Shown here: positions 1 to 11,080 of the stretch, one piece after another | How the letters are laid out: each line of letters starts with the position of its first letter | How positions within the stretch are numbered: the stretch's first letter is position 1 | Source: Eublepharis macularius | Taxonomy: Eukaryota; Chordata; Lepidosauria; Squamata; Eublepharidae | Reading direction: 5' to 3' | Assembly: GCF_028583425.1 (NCBI RefSeq) | Contig: NC_072792.1 | Location: 11,892,176 to 11,956,175 of the forward strand | DNA length: 64,000 nt | The notes under the pieces: generated by a model | The model's database searches: none | The model's input: the letters and a program-made list of their open reading frames with translations, nothing else | What the model was told of the DNA's origin: nothing | Position numbers and translations under genes: made by a program

Positions 1-39
1 CAAAGGAGGTGTAGTTAAAAATTTACAAACTGGGACAAA

Positions 40-1080
40 AAACCCCGTGTTGCACTTACCTGTAACTGTTGTTTGTCTAGGTCTTTTGTGCAGGCACACA
101 TTGGGACTGCACATGAGCAGGCCTGCCGACCAGAAAAGATTTTTCTAGTTCTAAAAGACCAAAAGGGGGCGCTCTGCCCCCACTGCACACACGCAGGAGT
201 TTCCCGCCGAATGCAAGTAGTGCCCCCATTAACCTTCAGTTCTCCTGAGCTGCCAGTGTCATATCTGAGCCCCATCCATGCCAATTTTAATGTTCCTTTT
301 GTGCTGAACCAATGTATCTTGCTGTAACTCGATGTCATTTTGCCCATGTCATAACTATTTCTTTCACAGGCGTTCACAGGTGTTTATCTAATGAATTGCA
401 GCAGCTTCCAGTGTTTCTGACCTTGTATGCTACCCCCTCTCAGACTTTGCTATGTCTTGCTTCCTAGTGACTCAACTTGATATTACAAATATGTGAAACA
501 TTCTCACACAAGAAAAGCGCCAAAATCTTGTTTATGATTGGGAGGGGGGGGGGAAGAGCAGACTTGAATGTTAAAAGAGAAGTTTCTCTCACATGATGTC
601 ATTCCTGTCAACTTTTACTCTGGCTGCTTAGATGCTTACCTTGCTTCTGAGTAGTCCTATGGACATATATATGGAAATGATCTGATTTCTGAATAAAAAC
701 CATTTAACCAAGAACCTGTGTCTTGCTGCAATGGTCCAGGGATCTGTCTACTATATCCTGTCATCCATAGCCTGACATTCGGATGTATTATACAGTAAAA
801 ACCAAATACACTGACAGCGGGGCAGGAGGGAGGGAATGTGCGCCTGCACGAAGACCTAGACGAACAAGTTACAGGTAAGTGCAACACTGTTTTCGTCTTT
901 GGTCTTCAGTGCAGTGCTACATGGGGAGTTTAGCAAGCTACTGTGGGTCAGCCAACCAAAGATGTAGGACAGCTGTTCCCACTGCTGACATTTTTTTTGC
1001 TATTCACGTCAACAGCATAGTACTTTTACTAAGTTATATCACCACATGGCAGCCTGAAAGACAGTGAGACAGACTGTTAA
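40..1080 (-). mobile_element. DIRS retrotransposon, 3'-terminal fragment (copy 1)
   Basis: The left part (about 46-230) carries the terminal sequence shared with copies at 10.98, 13.5, 46.7 and 53.1 kb: a GTAACTGTTGTT block, a TCTTxTGTGCAGGCACACATTGGGACTGC block and a GCAGGCCTGCC block. At about 830-930 the same sequence recurs inverted, which is the internal complementary region typical of DIRS elements. Beyond it (930-1080, minus strand) a degenerate peptide containing SAVGTAVL matches the recombinase C-terminus of the 11.4-kb copy. Order and orientation (recombinase end, internal complementary region, terminal repeat, reading right to left) are the same as in that copy. No open reading frame survives. 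Family assignment is by comparison with the other copies in this window; the exact ends are uncertain. Confidence 0.65.
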
Positions 1081-1105
1081 AATGTTATAATGATGTAGTC
1101 AATAG

Positions 1106-1110
<5 letters not shown>

Positions 1111-1149
<39 letters not shown>
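1111..1149. repeat. (TG)n dinucleotide microsatellite
   Basis: About 19.5 uninterrupted TG units. It sits between the DIRS fragment and the decayed end of the Gypsy gag region and is likely length-polymorphic. Confidence 0.98.
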
Positions 1150-1152
<3 letters not shown>

Positions 1153-1340
1153 AAAAAATCAGTCGTGGAGGCACAGTGTGCGAGTGTCAGGGGTGGGGGG
1201 GATGGACAGGCCACTGCGGGGGGACTGTCAGGGAAACTACAGAGAAACCTGCCATGTGGAGCCCTGTAGCCACTGCCCTGTTTCGGCTCCTGCAGTAACA
1301 GTGAGGAAACAGCACAAGCCTGTCCCTATGTGGAAAACAC

Positions 1341-3129
1341 CTAGGAAATCTCACTCAAATGCACCCCCCCCCAACCGTCACTCCAAGAAATACACACTGG
1401 GTGTGCATTTCCTCTTTCCTCTTGCAGAGGGTCTTCATATTGGTCTCTGAGCGCCTGCACAAATGCATCTAGAGACCCCAGTTTGGGTGCAGTGACCTCG
1501 TAGATGGTCACATACCAATCAGTGGCCAGTCTGCTCAGATACAATTTCAAATGATTCCCTTGACTGTAGTCGTCAGGGAACAGATGGCCCCAGTTTTGGA
1601 AAAATTCCAATGCTTGTATCATAAAAAATCCTAGTTTTTCTGGTGTCCCATCAAAACCTGCTTCCAGTTTCGGCCAGCCTGGATCCGCTCCACCCACAAA
1701 TGGTATCAGTGCTCCTGGTGCTTGCACATCCGGATGCCCCAGTTGCAGGGGAGGCATCCATCCATCGGGAGGTGGTGGTACTGGTCCCACCCACAGTTGT
1801 GGTCCCAATCTGGGTTGAACATGCGGTATCACCCCGAGAGGTTGTCGGGGAGGGATGTCTTGTGGGGGTTGAGGCCCCGTTTGAGGCTTTGGTCTCCCTG
1901 GTGCTGGAGTTGGCTGCGGCAGGTGGTGTGGTCGAAGGTTGGGTAGAGTTCCAATCCCTTGGGTCTGTGGGGGTCGTGCAGCCCAGGCAGTTGGGTCGGC
2001 CGGCCTCCCTGTCCAGTCGACTGGTTGGGTTCTTGGCTGAGGGACCAAATTTTGCAACCTCCCAACTGGAGGTATTTGTAATCCCATCTGCTGTGTGGTA
2101 GCAGGGCCCATTTGTAATCCACTTTGGGGTGTGGTGGCCTGGGGTAGGGGACCTCCCCAGTTGGATCCCACACGTGAAGAGGATGTGGTACTCTCGGGCG
2201 ACAGGATGATGATCTGGGTCCTGCTGCTTCCAGCTGACAAAATTCCAACCCGGCGTGTAGCTCTGTTTCACTTGAGATCCCACAAGTAGTCCCACATTGC
2301 TGATCGCCAGTAGTAGCGGTCAGGTTCCTCACCATGTCGGAGGGGGGTGCCACCAGGCAGGTGTCCGGGAGAGAGAGAATTAATTCTAGGGTCGCTCTTA
2401 AACCCCGGGTGAGTTCATGTAGGGCAAGCAGTTCATTTTTCATCTCCTGCAACTTGCCGCGGATCTGATGTATGCATCGGAGGTTGGCATCTTCTTCTGC
2501 CACCAGAGATTCGTAATAAACCTCCGGCAGGGTGTCACTTCCCCAGGGCATATAGCTTTCCTTTCTTAGGGTGGAACTAAAATACTGCTCCACAGTAGGG
2601 TCCCACCATAAGTCCATTCCACGTCCCGCAGACGCCTCTTCTGCAGTTTGATCCCCGCTGGCAGAGTCTATGAGGTGACTCCCTGCCAGATACGGTTCCC
2701 TCTTGTCCTTGTGGCAACCTTCCAACTAGGGGATTGGGTTTGGAGTAGCATCTCGTCCACATAGCTCTCCATGAGTCCTACACTGGGGTCTGAATGTCTC
2801 CACACATCCGGAGTCGGTCAGGGTTTCTGTCCATGCCTCCGGGGTTGATTCCCGGGGTCTTGTGGCCAAACTGTCGCTCCGGACTCCACCAAAGCCCAGG
2901 CAGTCTCAAGTCCAGGCAAGCCCATATCAGGTGGAGCTGTCGGTGGTATTTCCAGAGTCGGTGGCCACTCCATTTCCAACTCATCTCCTAAGTTTAGTAT
3001 GGGGTAGTCCCCATATTGAAGCGATATCATCTCCAACTTCATCAGTCCTGGGTCTTCCTCATATGACATACTGCTGGTAGTTAGCTCCCAAGGCAGACAG
3101 GTGAAGAGAAAAAGGGACTAGTACCAAAA
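1341..3129 (-). pseudogene. Ty3/Gypsy retrotransposon gag, frameshifted
   Basis: Reading from 3129 downwards, the internal region follows the LTR directly. An acidic start (about 3069-2818) is followed by a helical segment with EDANLRCIHQIRGKL (about 2725-2330), a long Pro/Gln-rich linker, and a retrotransposon gag core with GFDGTPEKLGFF, DDYSQGNHLKLYLSRLATDW and LDAFVQALRDQYEDP (about 1660-1380). This core resembles the gag of Gypsy elements that gave rise to domesticated RTL/PEG10-type genes. At least two frame changes are needed to connect the parts, so this is a dead copy. No zinc knuckle, protease or polymerase follows; the element is cut off near 1340. Gag normally assembles the cytoplasmic particle in which reverse transcription takes place. 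Confidence 0.75.
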
Positions 3130-3611
3130 TGTCAGTTCTTGGCAGGTAGATCCCTCAGCCCCTCTCCAGAGAACAAACATTGATTCCAGTAGAAAAGCTT
3201 TTATTAGGATCTTTACAGTTCAGGTCTCAACTCCATCATGGAGCTTGGTAGAAGTGACAAGGCAAAGATAAGCATTGTTATACTTGATTTTCCCGCTCTC
3301 AAACAATGGTCAGGATTTTGGCGTGCAACTCTACATGGGTCCTATGAGAACCCTTTATAGTTATGGCTAAACAGTGAGTACACAATAATAGGTTCCCAGC
3401 GTCTGAGCAAAGTAGCAAAAGCAGGCGTCTGTAATCTCCAAGGTCATCTCTAGTTTGGAGATGCATAGTTCTGCGAGATAACATGAGAGGCCCCTCCTGG
3501 CTAGAGGGCCTGGAGAAATAACAGTTATAATGTGGAAAGAACATGGCTAAGGAGAGAATAAATCAGGTTAGCATTAAACATTCAATATACTGTGGCATCA
3601 GTGACATAACA
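3130..3611 (-). mobile_element. LTR of the Gypsy element (5' LTR of the gag copy)
   Basis: On the minus strand the segment begins TGTTATGTCACTG and ends AACTGACA (TG...CA). It holds a TATA-like AACTATAAAGGG and a polyadenylation signal CTAATAAAAGC about 100 bases before the end. The next bases inside the element, TTTTGGTACTAG, are plausible as a primer-binding site for a leucine-type tRNA. The gag reading frame starts about 60 bases further in. Length is 482 bp. A matching 3' LTR is not present in the window. Confidence 0.7.
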
Positions 3612-4439
3612 ACCAAACAGTCATGGCATGGCTGTGCACAGACATGACAGATTTTTTCTTTTCTTTCCCTTTCTTTTCTTTCTTTGTTTCTTTTCCACAG
3701 ATACCCAAATACCCTGAATGAAGAAAAGGCCACGAAGTGAACCCCAATCTATTCTTGAAGCATCTGTGGTTATAGAAATGTCAGCGCAGAATCTTCTGAA
3801 TGGGCATCCTTGGGTTAGATTCTCAGTTTGGGCCCACCATGACAAAAATCCAAAAACAGATCCTGGAGTAAACAGCTTTTGCTTGTTGATGGGTCATCAC
3901 CAGGTTACAGTGATGTAAAACCCAATTTGCAGTGGCCCTATACTCAGTTGAGTAAAGAATGGGTCAGAGGTAATGGTCGCTATGAGACCCAGTAGTTTCC
4001 AAACCAATAACATGGATTGGTAACACTTAGTAATACAGAGATGGGTCAGAGATCAAGCTTTCCTGGTTCTGAAAATCAGGAGTAAGATCCTGTCCACAGA
4101 GGAACTGAATTCAGGCCCCAATGAAGTCTATAGTTCTACCGGGGTAACAGTAGCAATGCTGACTGCACCACTAGTAGCCATTCTTCCCTGTAGGGATATG
4201 CCTAGCAAACCCTGGATTGTCATACACTCAGTAAGCACATGAGTTGCAGAGGCCAAACTGAAGGAAGGCACCGTCTATTGAAAACATTCACAATATATAG
4301 AACAAAGATCCCTCCTGTGGTTGGGATGTATAGAGATGTGGAGTGTGCCTCCTTAAGGCTGTCAGTAATTCAGTAAGTTAGAAACTTAACAGTTAAGAGA
4401 TATCAAACATTGAAGATAATATCAAGATCAAAGAACAAC
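3612..4439. other. Intergenic DNA without a recognisable gene
   Basis: The only marked structure is a pyrimidine-rich tract at about 3650-3698 ending in CCACAG, which looks like a strong plus-strand splice acceptor but has no sensible coding sequence after it. The rest has many stops and no repeat family I recognise. Confidence 0.5.
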
Positions 4440-5042
4440 TTATTCAACAAGAAGCACTCCAAAATGCAGCGGAGTGCCGAGAAGTGCACATATTACACCG
4501 GTATTGCGTCAACTGCATTGGTTACCAGTAGAGTACCGAATCAAATTCAAAGTTTGGGAATTAACCTATAAAGCCCTATGCGGACTGGGACCTGCGTATC
4601 TTCGAGACCGCCACTCCCAATATGTGCCTCAGAGGATGCTTTGATCTAGTGATAAACAGCTACTAATGAATGATCCCTGGCCCCAGGGAGGCCTGCCTAG
4701 CATCGACTATAGCCAAGGCCTTTTCACTCCTGGCTCCAACCTGGTGGAACGCTCTGTTTAATGAGACCAGGGCCCGGTGGGATTTGTTATCATTCCGCCG
4801 GGCCTGTAAGACAGAGCTGTTCCGCCAGGCATTTGGTTGATGCTGGGTAGGGCCCCTGCCAGCCAAAATAGGGTAGAACGGGGGCCCCCATTAGAACATT
4901 CACCTCCAAAAAAGAAGTCTCCTCCTTCTTTATTTTTCAGTGACAGTTGGAAATGGATTAATGAACTGTTTGTGCTGCTTGTTTGTTTTTAAATATTTAT
5001 ATTGTATTTATTATGTTTTAAATTGTGCTTGTAATTTTAATG
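4440..5042 (+). mobile_element. L2-like LINE, 3' end (first part)
   Basis: Plus-strand translation shows the C-terminal hallmarks of L2-type ORF2 proteins: LHWLPVEYRIKFK, then TYKALCGLGPAYLRDR, then AFSLLAPTWWNAL and FRRACKTELFRQAF. The 3' UTR follows (ATTGTATTTATTATGTTTTAAATTG). The element stops at about 5042 and resumes at about 6150 after an antisense CR1. Several stops interrupt the frame. L2 proteins reverse-transcribe their own RNA from its 3' end. Confidence 0.8.
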
Positions 5043-6149
5043 TAGAATCATAGAATCAGAGTTGGAAGGGCCCATACAGACTATCTAGTCCAACCCTCCG
5101 CCCAGTGCAGGATCAGCCTAAAGCATCTCTGACAAGTATTCATCCAGCCTCTTCTTGAAAACTGCCAGTGAAGGGGAGCTCACCACCTCCCTAGGCAGCT
5201 GATTCCACTTTTGAACTACTCTGACTGTGAAAAAGTTTTTCCTAATATCCAGCCGGTACCTTTGTGCATGTAGTTTTAGCCCATTGCTTCACATCCTAAC
5301 CTCTGTTGCCAACTGGAACAGCTCTTTGCCCTCCTCCAAATGACAGCCTTTCAAATATTTAAAGAGAGCAATCATGTCCCCCCTCAACCTCCTCTTCTCC
5401 AAACGAAACATTCCCAAGGCCCTCAGCCTTTCCTCGTAGGGCTCAGTCTCCAGACCCCTGATCATCCTTGTCGCTCTCCTCTGCACCCTCTCGATTTTGT
5501 CCACATCCTTTTTGAAGTGAGGCCTCCAGAACTGCACACAATACTCCAGGTGTGGCCTGACCAAGGCAGTATAGAGAGGGGCTATGACCTCCTGCAATTT
5601 CGATGCTATGGCCCCTTTGATACAACCCAGGATTGAATTAGCCTTTTTTGCCACCACATCACACTGACTGCTCATATTCAGTTTACAGTCCACTCTTACC
5701 CCAAGATCCCTTTCACATATACTACTGCCCAGAAGTATCACATATACTACTCCCCATCCAGTATTTGTGCTTCCCATTTTTGTGGCCCAGATGTAATACT
5801 GTGCACTTGTCTTTGTTGAATTGCATCCTATTCACAGCTGCCCACTTCTCCAGAGTATTCAGGTCTTGTTGAATTTTAATTCTATCTTCTTGGGTGTTTG
5901 CTACTGCTCCCAATTTGGTATCATCAGCAAATTTAATGAGCAGCCCTTCCACTCCTTCATCCAGATCATTGATAAAAATATTGAAAAGTACCGGGCCCAA
6001 AACTGAGCCCTGCGGCACCCCACTGGACACCTCCCTCCAATCTGATGAAACGCCATTGACCACCACTCTTTGAGTGCGGTCCTCCAACCAGTTCCCTATC
6101 CACCAAACTGTCCTATAGTCCACTCCACAGTCTTCCATATAATGTCTAT
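5043..6149 (-). mobile_element. CR1 LINE, 5'-truncated, ORF2 C-terminal half
   Basis: The minus strand encodes the second half of a CR1 reverse transcriptase: VPQGSVLGPVLFNIFINDL, the catalytic FADDTKLGAV, then RDLGVRVDCKLNMSSQCD, YTALVRPHLEYCVQFWRPH and RGDMIALFKYLKGCHLEEG. The first part lies in the frame ending at 5722 and the second in the frame ending at 5289, so one frameshift separates them. The 3' end carries the CR1-type tail, visible on the plus strand as AGAATCATAGAATCAGAGTT. It is inserted antisense into the L2-like LINE; AATGT at both junctions may be a short target duplication. Endonuclease and N-terminal RT are missing, as usual for truncated CR1 copies. Confidence 0.92.
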
Positions 6150-6225
6150 AAATGTGATCCACCCTGAGCTTGCTGGTGTGGGGAGGGCGGTATATAAATT
6201 TAAATGAATAAATAAATCTATAAGA
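6150..6225 (+). mobile_element. L2-like LINE, 3' end (second part)
   Basis: The terminal segment GATCCACCCTGAGC followed by GGGAGGGCGGTATATAAA and an AAATAAATAAAT tail is the 3' end of the LINE whose coding end is at 4440-5042. The intervening CR1 is a later insertion. Confidence 0.75.
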
Positions 6226-6339
6226 ACATGTCATGATATTATAATCTAGACAAACAGTATGAACGTTTGCACTCAAGATTGCATAAGTATCAATAAATTG
6301 ACATCATACTCTTTGTTCTACTTTCAGGAAAACAAAGAT

Positions 6340-8091
6340 TGGAGCAGGGTTCTTACCACTGCTACATCCTGATTTGCATTAACGTTGTCAGGCTTTGGCC
6401 GGGGCATAGCTGCACAGGGAGTCGGTGTGCATGAACTGTGGTCCTTGGCTGTGGACAGGGAATGCCCAGGTCTCCACTCTGTGGAAGGAGGGGAGGTATA
6501 CATCACCCTTGCTCCCTCTCTACCACTTGCGCACCTGCTCAACCTGGCAGGGTCCCAGTGGCATCCTCCTGGTCTGTTGGGATGGCAGAGTAGCTGCCTC
6601 CTGGCTGTCCCCCGCCTGTTCCTCTAGGCAAGTCTGGGAGCTGAGCCTGAGACTCCGGACACACATCCCCTTGGCTTTGTCTTGAGCATGTCCAGGTCGG
6701 GCTCAAACAGCCGGGACATGAAGCTGGCATCCACATGCCGGGTCCCGGCTTGGTACTGGAGGGAGAGGTACCAGCGCAAGACCCGGAGGTTGTGGTCTTT
6801 CACACAGTGGATCCACTGCAAGAGGGCATGGTCAGTTAACAGTATGAATGGGTTGCCTGCCAGATAGTACTGCAGGGTCCCGATGGCCCACTTGACTGCC
6901 AAAGCTTGCCTTTCGATGGTGGCATAGCGCTGCTCTGGGGGTTGGAGCTTGCGGCACAGGAAGAGAATGGGGGCAGGGGCCCCGTCGCGCTCCTGAGTGA
7001 GAATGGTTCCCAGCCCCATCTCTGAGGCATCAGTGGCCAACATGAAGGGTTTACTGAGGTCTGGGTTCCACAGGGTGGTGCTGTGGGACAGGGCGGTCTT
7101 CTGGTCCTGAAAGGCGCTGTCCCTGGCGGGGGTCCATTCCATTTGGTTCCTCATTTCCTTCTTTAGGCAGTCCGTCAGGGGAGCTGCTTGAGATTCAAAG
7201 TGGGGTATGAATCACCCATAATAGCCTAGAAGGCCCAGGAAACACCGCAGCTGCCTCTTGGTGTTGAGGCAGGGGATATCCACTATGGACGCAACCTTAT
7301 TGGGGGAGGATGTAGCCAACCCCCTACCACGACGAAGCCTAGATACTGAAGTTTCTGGAACCCGAGCTAGCTCTTCTTCGGGTTAGCCCAGGGACTGGCT
7401 CTCTGCAAGGTAGTGAGAACTAACTCCAGGTGTTGTAGGTGCATCTCCCAGCTGGGGCTGAAAACGATGATGTTGTCTATGTACGCCAGGGCAAATGACT
7501 TATAATCTCCTAAGATCCGGTCCACCAGACACTGGAACGTGGCAGCCACCCCGTGGAGGCTAAAAGGCATCTGCTTAAATTGAAAGAGGCCCTGGGGCGT
7601 TGCAAAGGCTGTCTTCTTGTGGTCCTTGGGCCGTACTGGGACCTGCTAATACCCTTTGGTCAGGTCTAAAGCTGACAGAAAGCGAGCTGTTCCCAGATGG
7701 CCGACCAGCACGTCTGCCCGCGGCATGAGGTAGGTATCGAAACTTGCCACTCGATTGACCTCCCTATAGTCCACGCAGAAGCAGGTGGACCCATCAGGTG
7801 TTGGCACAAGTACTAAGGGGCTCCTCCAAGCACTCTGGGAGGGTTCTATTACACCCGGCCGGAGCATCTCCTCAGTCTCCTCCACTGCTTCCCATTGCTT
7901 TCGCAGCACTGGACACCAGGTGGCTAGAGCAGGTTGGCTGGGCTCCGTGGGGATAGAGTGCTGGATCAGGTCCATTGACCCAGGTGGCAGGAGAAGACCC
8001 CCGGGATCCATTTGCAGAGAGCGGTCACCTGGGCTGCATGCTCGGGCGTCAAGGCTGGGTCAATCTGGGGAGTCTCCATCTCTAGTGCTGT
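6340..8091 (-). pseudogene. Ty3/Gypsy pol: reverse transcriptase and RNase H, broken
   Basis: From 8011 downwards: RT N-terminus with VEETEEMLRPGVIEPSQSAW, SPLVLVPTPDGS and FCVDYREVN, then ARFLSALDLTKGY (7646-8011). The next frame (7367-7570) has MPFSLHGVAATFQCLVDRIL and the active-site segment AYIDNIIVFSP, where the expected YxDD is YIDN. RNase H follows at 6624-7154: FMLATDASEMGLGTIL, IERQALAVKWAIGTLQYYL, LLTDHALLQWI and DASFMSRLF. At least two frameshifts or stops separate the blocks. No integrase is visible and the sequence loses coding character below 6620. The copy cannot encode an active polymerase. It is a separate element from the gag copy at 1.3-3.6 kb, because the order is wrong for one provirus. 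Confidence 0.9.
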
Positions 8092-8442
8092 ACACAGATT
8101 ATAATAAATAGTTTTGTGTTACATAGTATTTTCTCTTTCTTACCACACAACTTACCGTCTTATGTTACATTTCATTCATAACCCGGAGTGACGCTGACAA
8201 CAGCCTAGCGTACTCCGAGCCTAATTGCTTCTGCTTTGCCTCTCTACGAAGCAAATCCCATTGAAGACCAGATCCCTTATGAGCTACATATAAAACTGCA
8301 ACCCCAAGGCCAGTTGCAGTGTGATTATGTTCTACATAATGTTGTGTCAGGGGAGCCTCCATGACCCTGTTCCTAATCCTAGAGATGTGTTCCAAAATTC
8401 TGGTTCGAAGTGGACTGACCGTATTGCCCACATATAGTATAG

Positions 8443-9322
8443 CAACAGAACTACCAGAGAGAAAACTCTCGGGAGAAATCAACCACAACCTTGTAACTTA
8501 TCACAATTATTTCAAAAGTGCAATGTGCTATAATCATACATCAAATTCATATCCAATAAATATATATCCATATACAATCATTCATATACATATACAAGAA
8601 TAACCCAAAACAGGACGGGCAATAAAGTCCAAAGAGTCCAATAAAGTCCAAAGTCCAACTTCTTTTGCCTTCTTGTAAATGCTCATATGCATGTATGGAA
8701 GTAACCCAACCGGAAACGGCAATAAAGGCCAGAGAAAGATCTTTTTCAGTGATGTGTCTTCTTTTCTCTTTTTCTTATCCTTTAAACGGCAGAAAACGGA
8801 ATGGATGGAATACAGTTCCATGCCCTATCTGGGGCCGTGGGACTCAAAAACTCAGATTTCATGCCTCCACTTCCTCAGGGGCGTCATTTTCCACTATGAT
8901 TCTTATAAAGCGTTCCTTCCCTCCATCACCCGGACTGTCGGCAGCTGTGCAGTCACTTGCGCGCCGCTGCGCAAAGAAGACACATCACTGAAAAAGATCT
9001 TTCTCTGGCCTTTATTGCTGTTCCCGGTTGGGTTACTTCCATACATGCATATGAGCGTTTACAAGAAGGCGAAAGAAGTTATATACTGAAGGAGATTCTC
9101 TTTGGACTTTATTGTCCGTCTTGTTTGGGTTATTCTTGTATATGTATATGAATGATTGTATATGGATATATATTTATTGGATATGAATTTGATGTATGAT
9201 TATAGCACATTGCACTTTTGAAATAATTGTGATAAGTTACAAGGTTGTGGTTGATTTCTCCAGAGAGTTTTCTCTCTGGTAGTTCTGTTGGTATATTACA
9301 GGAGAAGCCATTGTTTTTTACA
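8443..9322. mobile_element. Long inverted repeat inserted in the PLE nuclease (probable PLE terminal unit)
   Basis: Arms of about 310 bp (about 8445-8765 and 8970-9290) are near-perfect reverse complements separated by about 200 bp. For example ACCAGAGAGAAAACTCTC on the left faces its inverse near 9265-9285. The whole 880-bp unit is flanked by a perfect 14-bp direct repeat CACATATAGTATAG (8429-8442 and 9323-9336), which is also coding sequence for the nuclease LYV motif. The insertion therefore happened in an element whose nuclease was then intact at this point. The spacer carries a degenerate hammerhead-like motif on the minus strand, as PLE terminal repeats often do, so the unit is probably a terminal part of another PLE. 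Confidence 0.8.
8851..8878 (-). ncRNA. Degenerate hammerhead ribozyme-like motif
   Basis: On the minus strand CTGAGGA is followed by a weak stem (AGTG...CAT) and GAAAT, i.e. the order CUGANGA, stem II, GAAA of hammerhead ribozymes. The stem is mostly lost and no GUC cleavage triplet follows, so activity is unlikely. Its place in the spacer of the PLE-type inverted repeat fits the known presence of such ribozymes in PLE terminal repeats. Confidence 0.4.
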
Positions 9323-10084
9323 CACATATAGTATAGAGCAGGGACAAATAATCAAATAAATTACACCCGATGTTTGGCAAGTGGCAAAATGCTTGAACCA
9401 CAGTTGTTTTTTCAGAGACTTTATATCTATCTTGTCCCCTTCGATGATTAATGGGCATGCGGCACAATGCCTACATTTGTAATTGCCCAAAGGGGCATGG
9501 ACACCCTTCACAGGTCCCCTTAAATCTGAGTGTACCAATATGTCCCTGATACTTCATGTCTTCCTATATCCTATAGTGGGTTTAAGTTCACATCCTTTAA
9601 TATCTGATATCACTGACCAGTATTTAGAAATAATCTTACTCAGTGGCTTAGTCGTGTGTAATCCACCGCCCTCCTTATCCTCTTGTCTCCTGCTTGTCCT
9701 TAATTTGGAACACAGCCTCCCTAGGAATACTAAAGCCCTACCCCTGGCCAGTTGCAAAACCTGGTCAGGATACCCTCTCTTGGAAAAAGCTCTGGTCAAA
9801 ACCTCACTCTGCTGCTGGTATTCTTCCTGAGCTGAGGAATTACGTTTGAGCCTTAATAATTGGCCGTAAGGTATATTATGCCTTAGATGTACTGGATGAA
9901 AGGAATGGTATGCTAAATAGGAATTATGGTCAGTGGGTTTGTGGTATGGCCGAATTAATAACTTGTTATCTGTGCTTCTGTATACTGTCATGTCTAGAAA
10001 ATTAATTGCCTGTCCACTAAGTTGCCAAGTCACTGTAGCTTGGGAGCAACAGCCCCTCAGGAGCTCTAAGAAGCATTGAAGAAT

Positions 10085-10145
10085 TCTCCGTCAGCTGGCC
10101 TGCATATGCAGAGTCTCATGTGTGTCTGCACAGAATGACGATGAA
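10085..10145 (-). repeat. DIRS terminal-repeat relic, inverted
   Basis: CAGCTGGCCTGCATATGCAG followed by AGTCTCATGTGTGTCTGCACAGAA is the inverse-oriented counterpart of the DIRS terminal sequence found at 11.0 kb. It directly adjoins the truncated end of the PLE, suggesting that a DIRS insertion or its decay removed the PLE 5' part. Confidence 0.55.
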
Positions 10146-10980
10146 CTATAGTCTCATTGAAGGAAGGAGAACAGGCTTCTGCTCTAGAGGAGCCTACACA
10201 AGGGTGATCACTCAGAAAACTTATCAATAGTCATGTCTCTATAAGCAGGATCAAAAAAAAAATAGTGTCAGAATCTCAAGAGAAAAATAAAGGGTGTAAT
10301 CTGTCTGGACAAACAGAAGGGTGCTAGACGTTCGTTAGTTTTCCTTGTCTCACTATCCCCATGATAGTCTGACATTGAGCTGAGGGATGGGGTGTTTGAC
10401 CCTAATGTCGAAGGTAGAAATACCTTCCAAGTGATGCTGGTATGTTTGAGGGCATTGCATGCAGCCTTGGGTAGTACCCAATGGACCAGTAGCAATGACA
10501 CCAAGAGACTTTACGGTTTGGTAACTGTCCTGTATCTGGCTTAAGGAATCATATGTTGTTCTCCAAAAGGACAACAATATGTCCTTGAAGGGAACGTTCT
10601 CAATCCTCCTTAACCCCAGGAAGAGCTGTTAAGTGTAACCAACCAGGTTCAACACCTGATAACCACGACCAAAACTTTGGTACCTGATTAAAGATTCCAT
10701 AGAGCACTTTTCAGCTGTCCTCCTCTGTTATTTGGCTGACTAGCAACAAAGCCTGTTGTAGGAAAAAAAATACAATGGGCACTAGAAAGGGGAGGGTAGG
10801 CAGGCAGGCATTGGCTCCTCTGTGACTGATATCAGCCGGATGAGGCAGGGGGGCGGGCGTTTCCACATCCTCTGCACCAGATCCCTGCTGAGTGAAGGAG
10901 GAACAGGCATTGCCACCTGCTCCACTCCTGATCTTGGGTGGGTGAAGGCAGCATTTGCTAGTGTTTGCTAATGTGTTGCT
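10146..10980. other. Unassigned DNA between two DIRS termini
   Basis: No intact gene. The minus strand has two short overlapping frames (10268-10504 and 10353-10577) that I do not recognise. Flanking by oppositely oriented DIRS ends (10085-10145 and from 10982) makes an internal DIRS remnant possible, but I see no diagnostic motif. Confidence 0.4.
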
Positions 10981-11080
10981 ATGAAAAACAGTTGCGCTTA
11001 CCTGTAACTGTTGTTCATCTAGGTCTTCTGTGCAGGCACACATGGGACTGCGCACGCGCAAGCCTGCTGATTTCAGAGAC

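Larger units (their letters stand above)
8100..10050 (-). mobile_element. Penelope-like element (PLE), interrupted
   Basis: Minus strand. At 9554-10033 is the C-terminal part of a PLE reverse transcriptase with NFLDMTVYRS, LLIRPYHKPTDHNSYLAYHS and FHPVHLRHNIPYGQLLRLKR. The linker follows (9296-9538) with Cys-rich YKCRHCAACPLI and the start of the GIY-YIG nuclease, GVIYLIICPCSILYV. The nuclease resumes at 8442-8165 with ILYVGNTVSPLRTRILEH, HYVEHNHT and WDLLRREAKQ. Between them lies an inserted long inverted repeat. The 5' side is truncated near 10050, so most of the RT including its active site is absent. PLEs are eukaryotic retroelements in which an RT related to telomerase is joined to a GIY-YIG nuclease. 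Confidence 0.9.

Noticed and set aside
1643..2295. Plus-strand and alternative minus-strand frames overlapping the Gypsy gag
   Set aside because: Shadows of the gag Pro/Gln-rich linker in other frames.
3650..3720. Strong splice-acceptor-like tract at 3650-3698
   Set aside because: No open coding sequence follows and the tract is a simple CTTT-type low-complexity run.
1341..8091. Joining the gag at 1.3-3.6 kb and the pol at 6.3-8.1 kb as one Gypsy provirus
   Set aside because: Both are on the minus strand, so gag should lie at higher coordinates than pol. The order is reversed and unrelated LINEs lie between.
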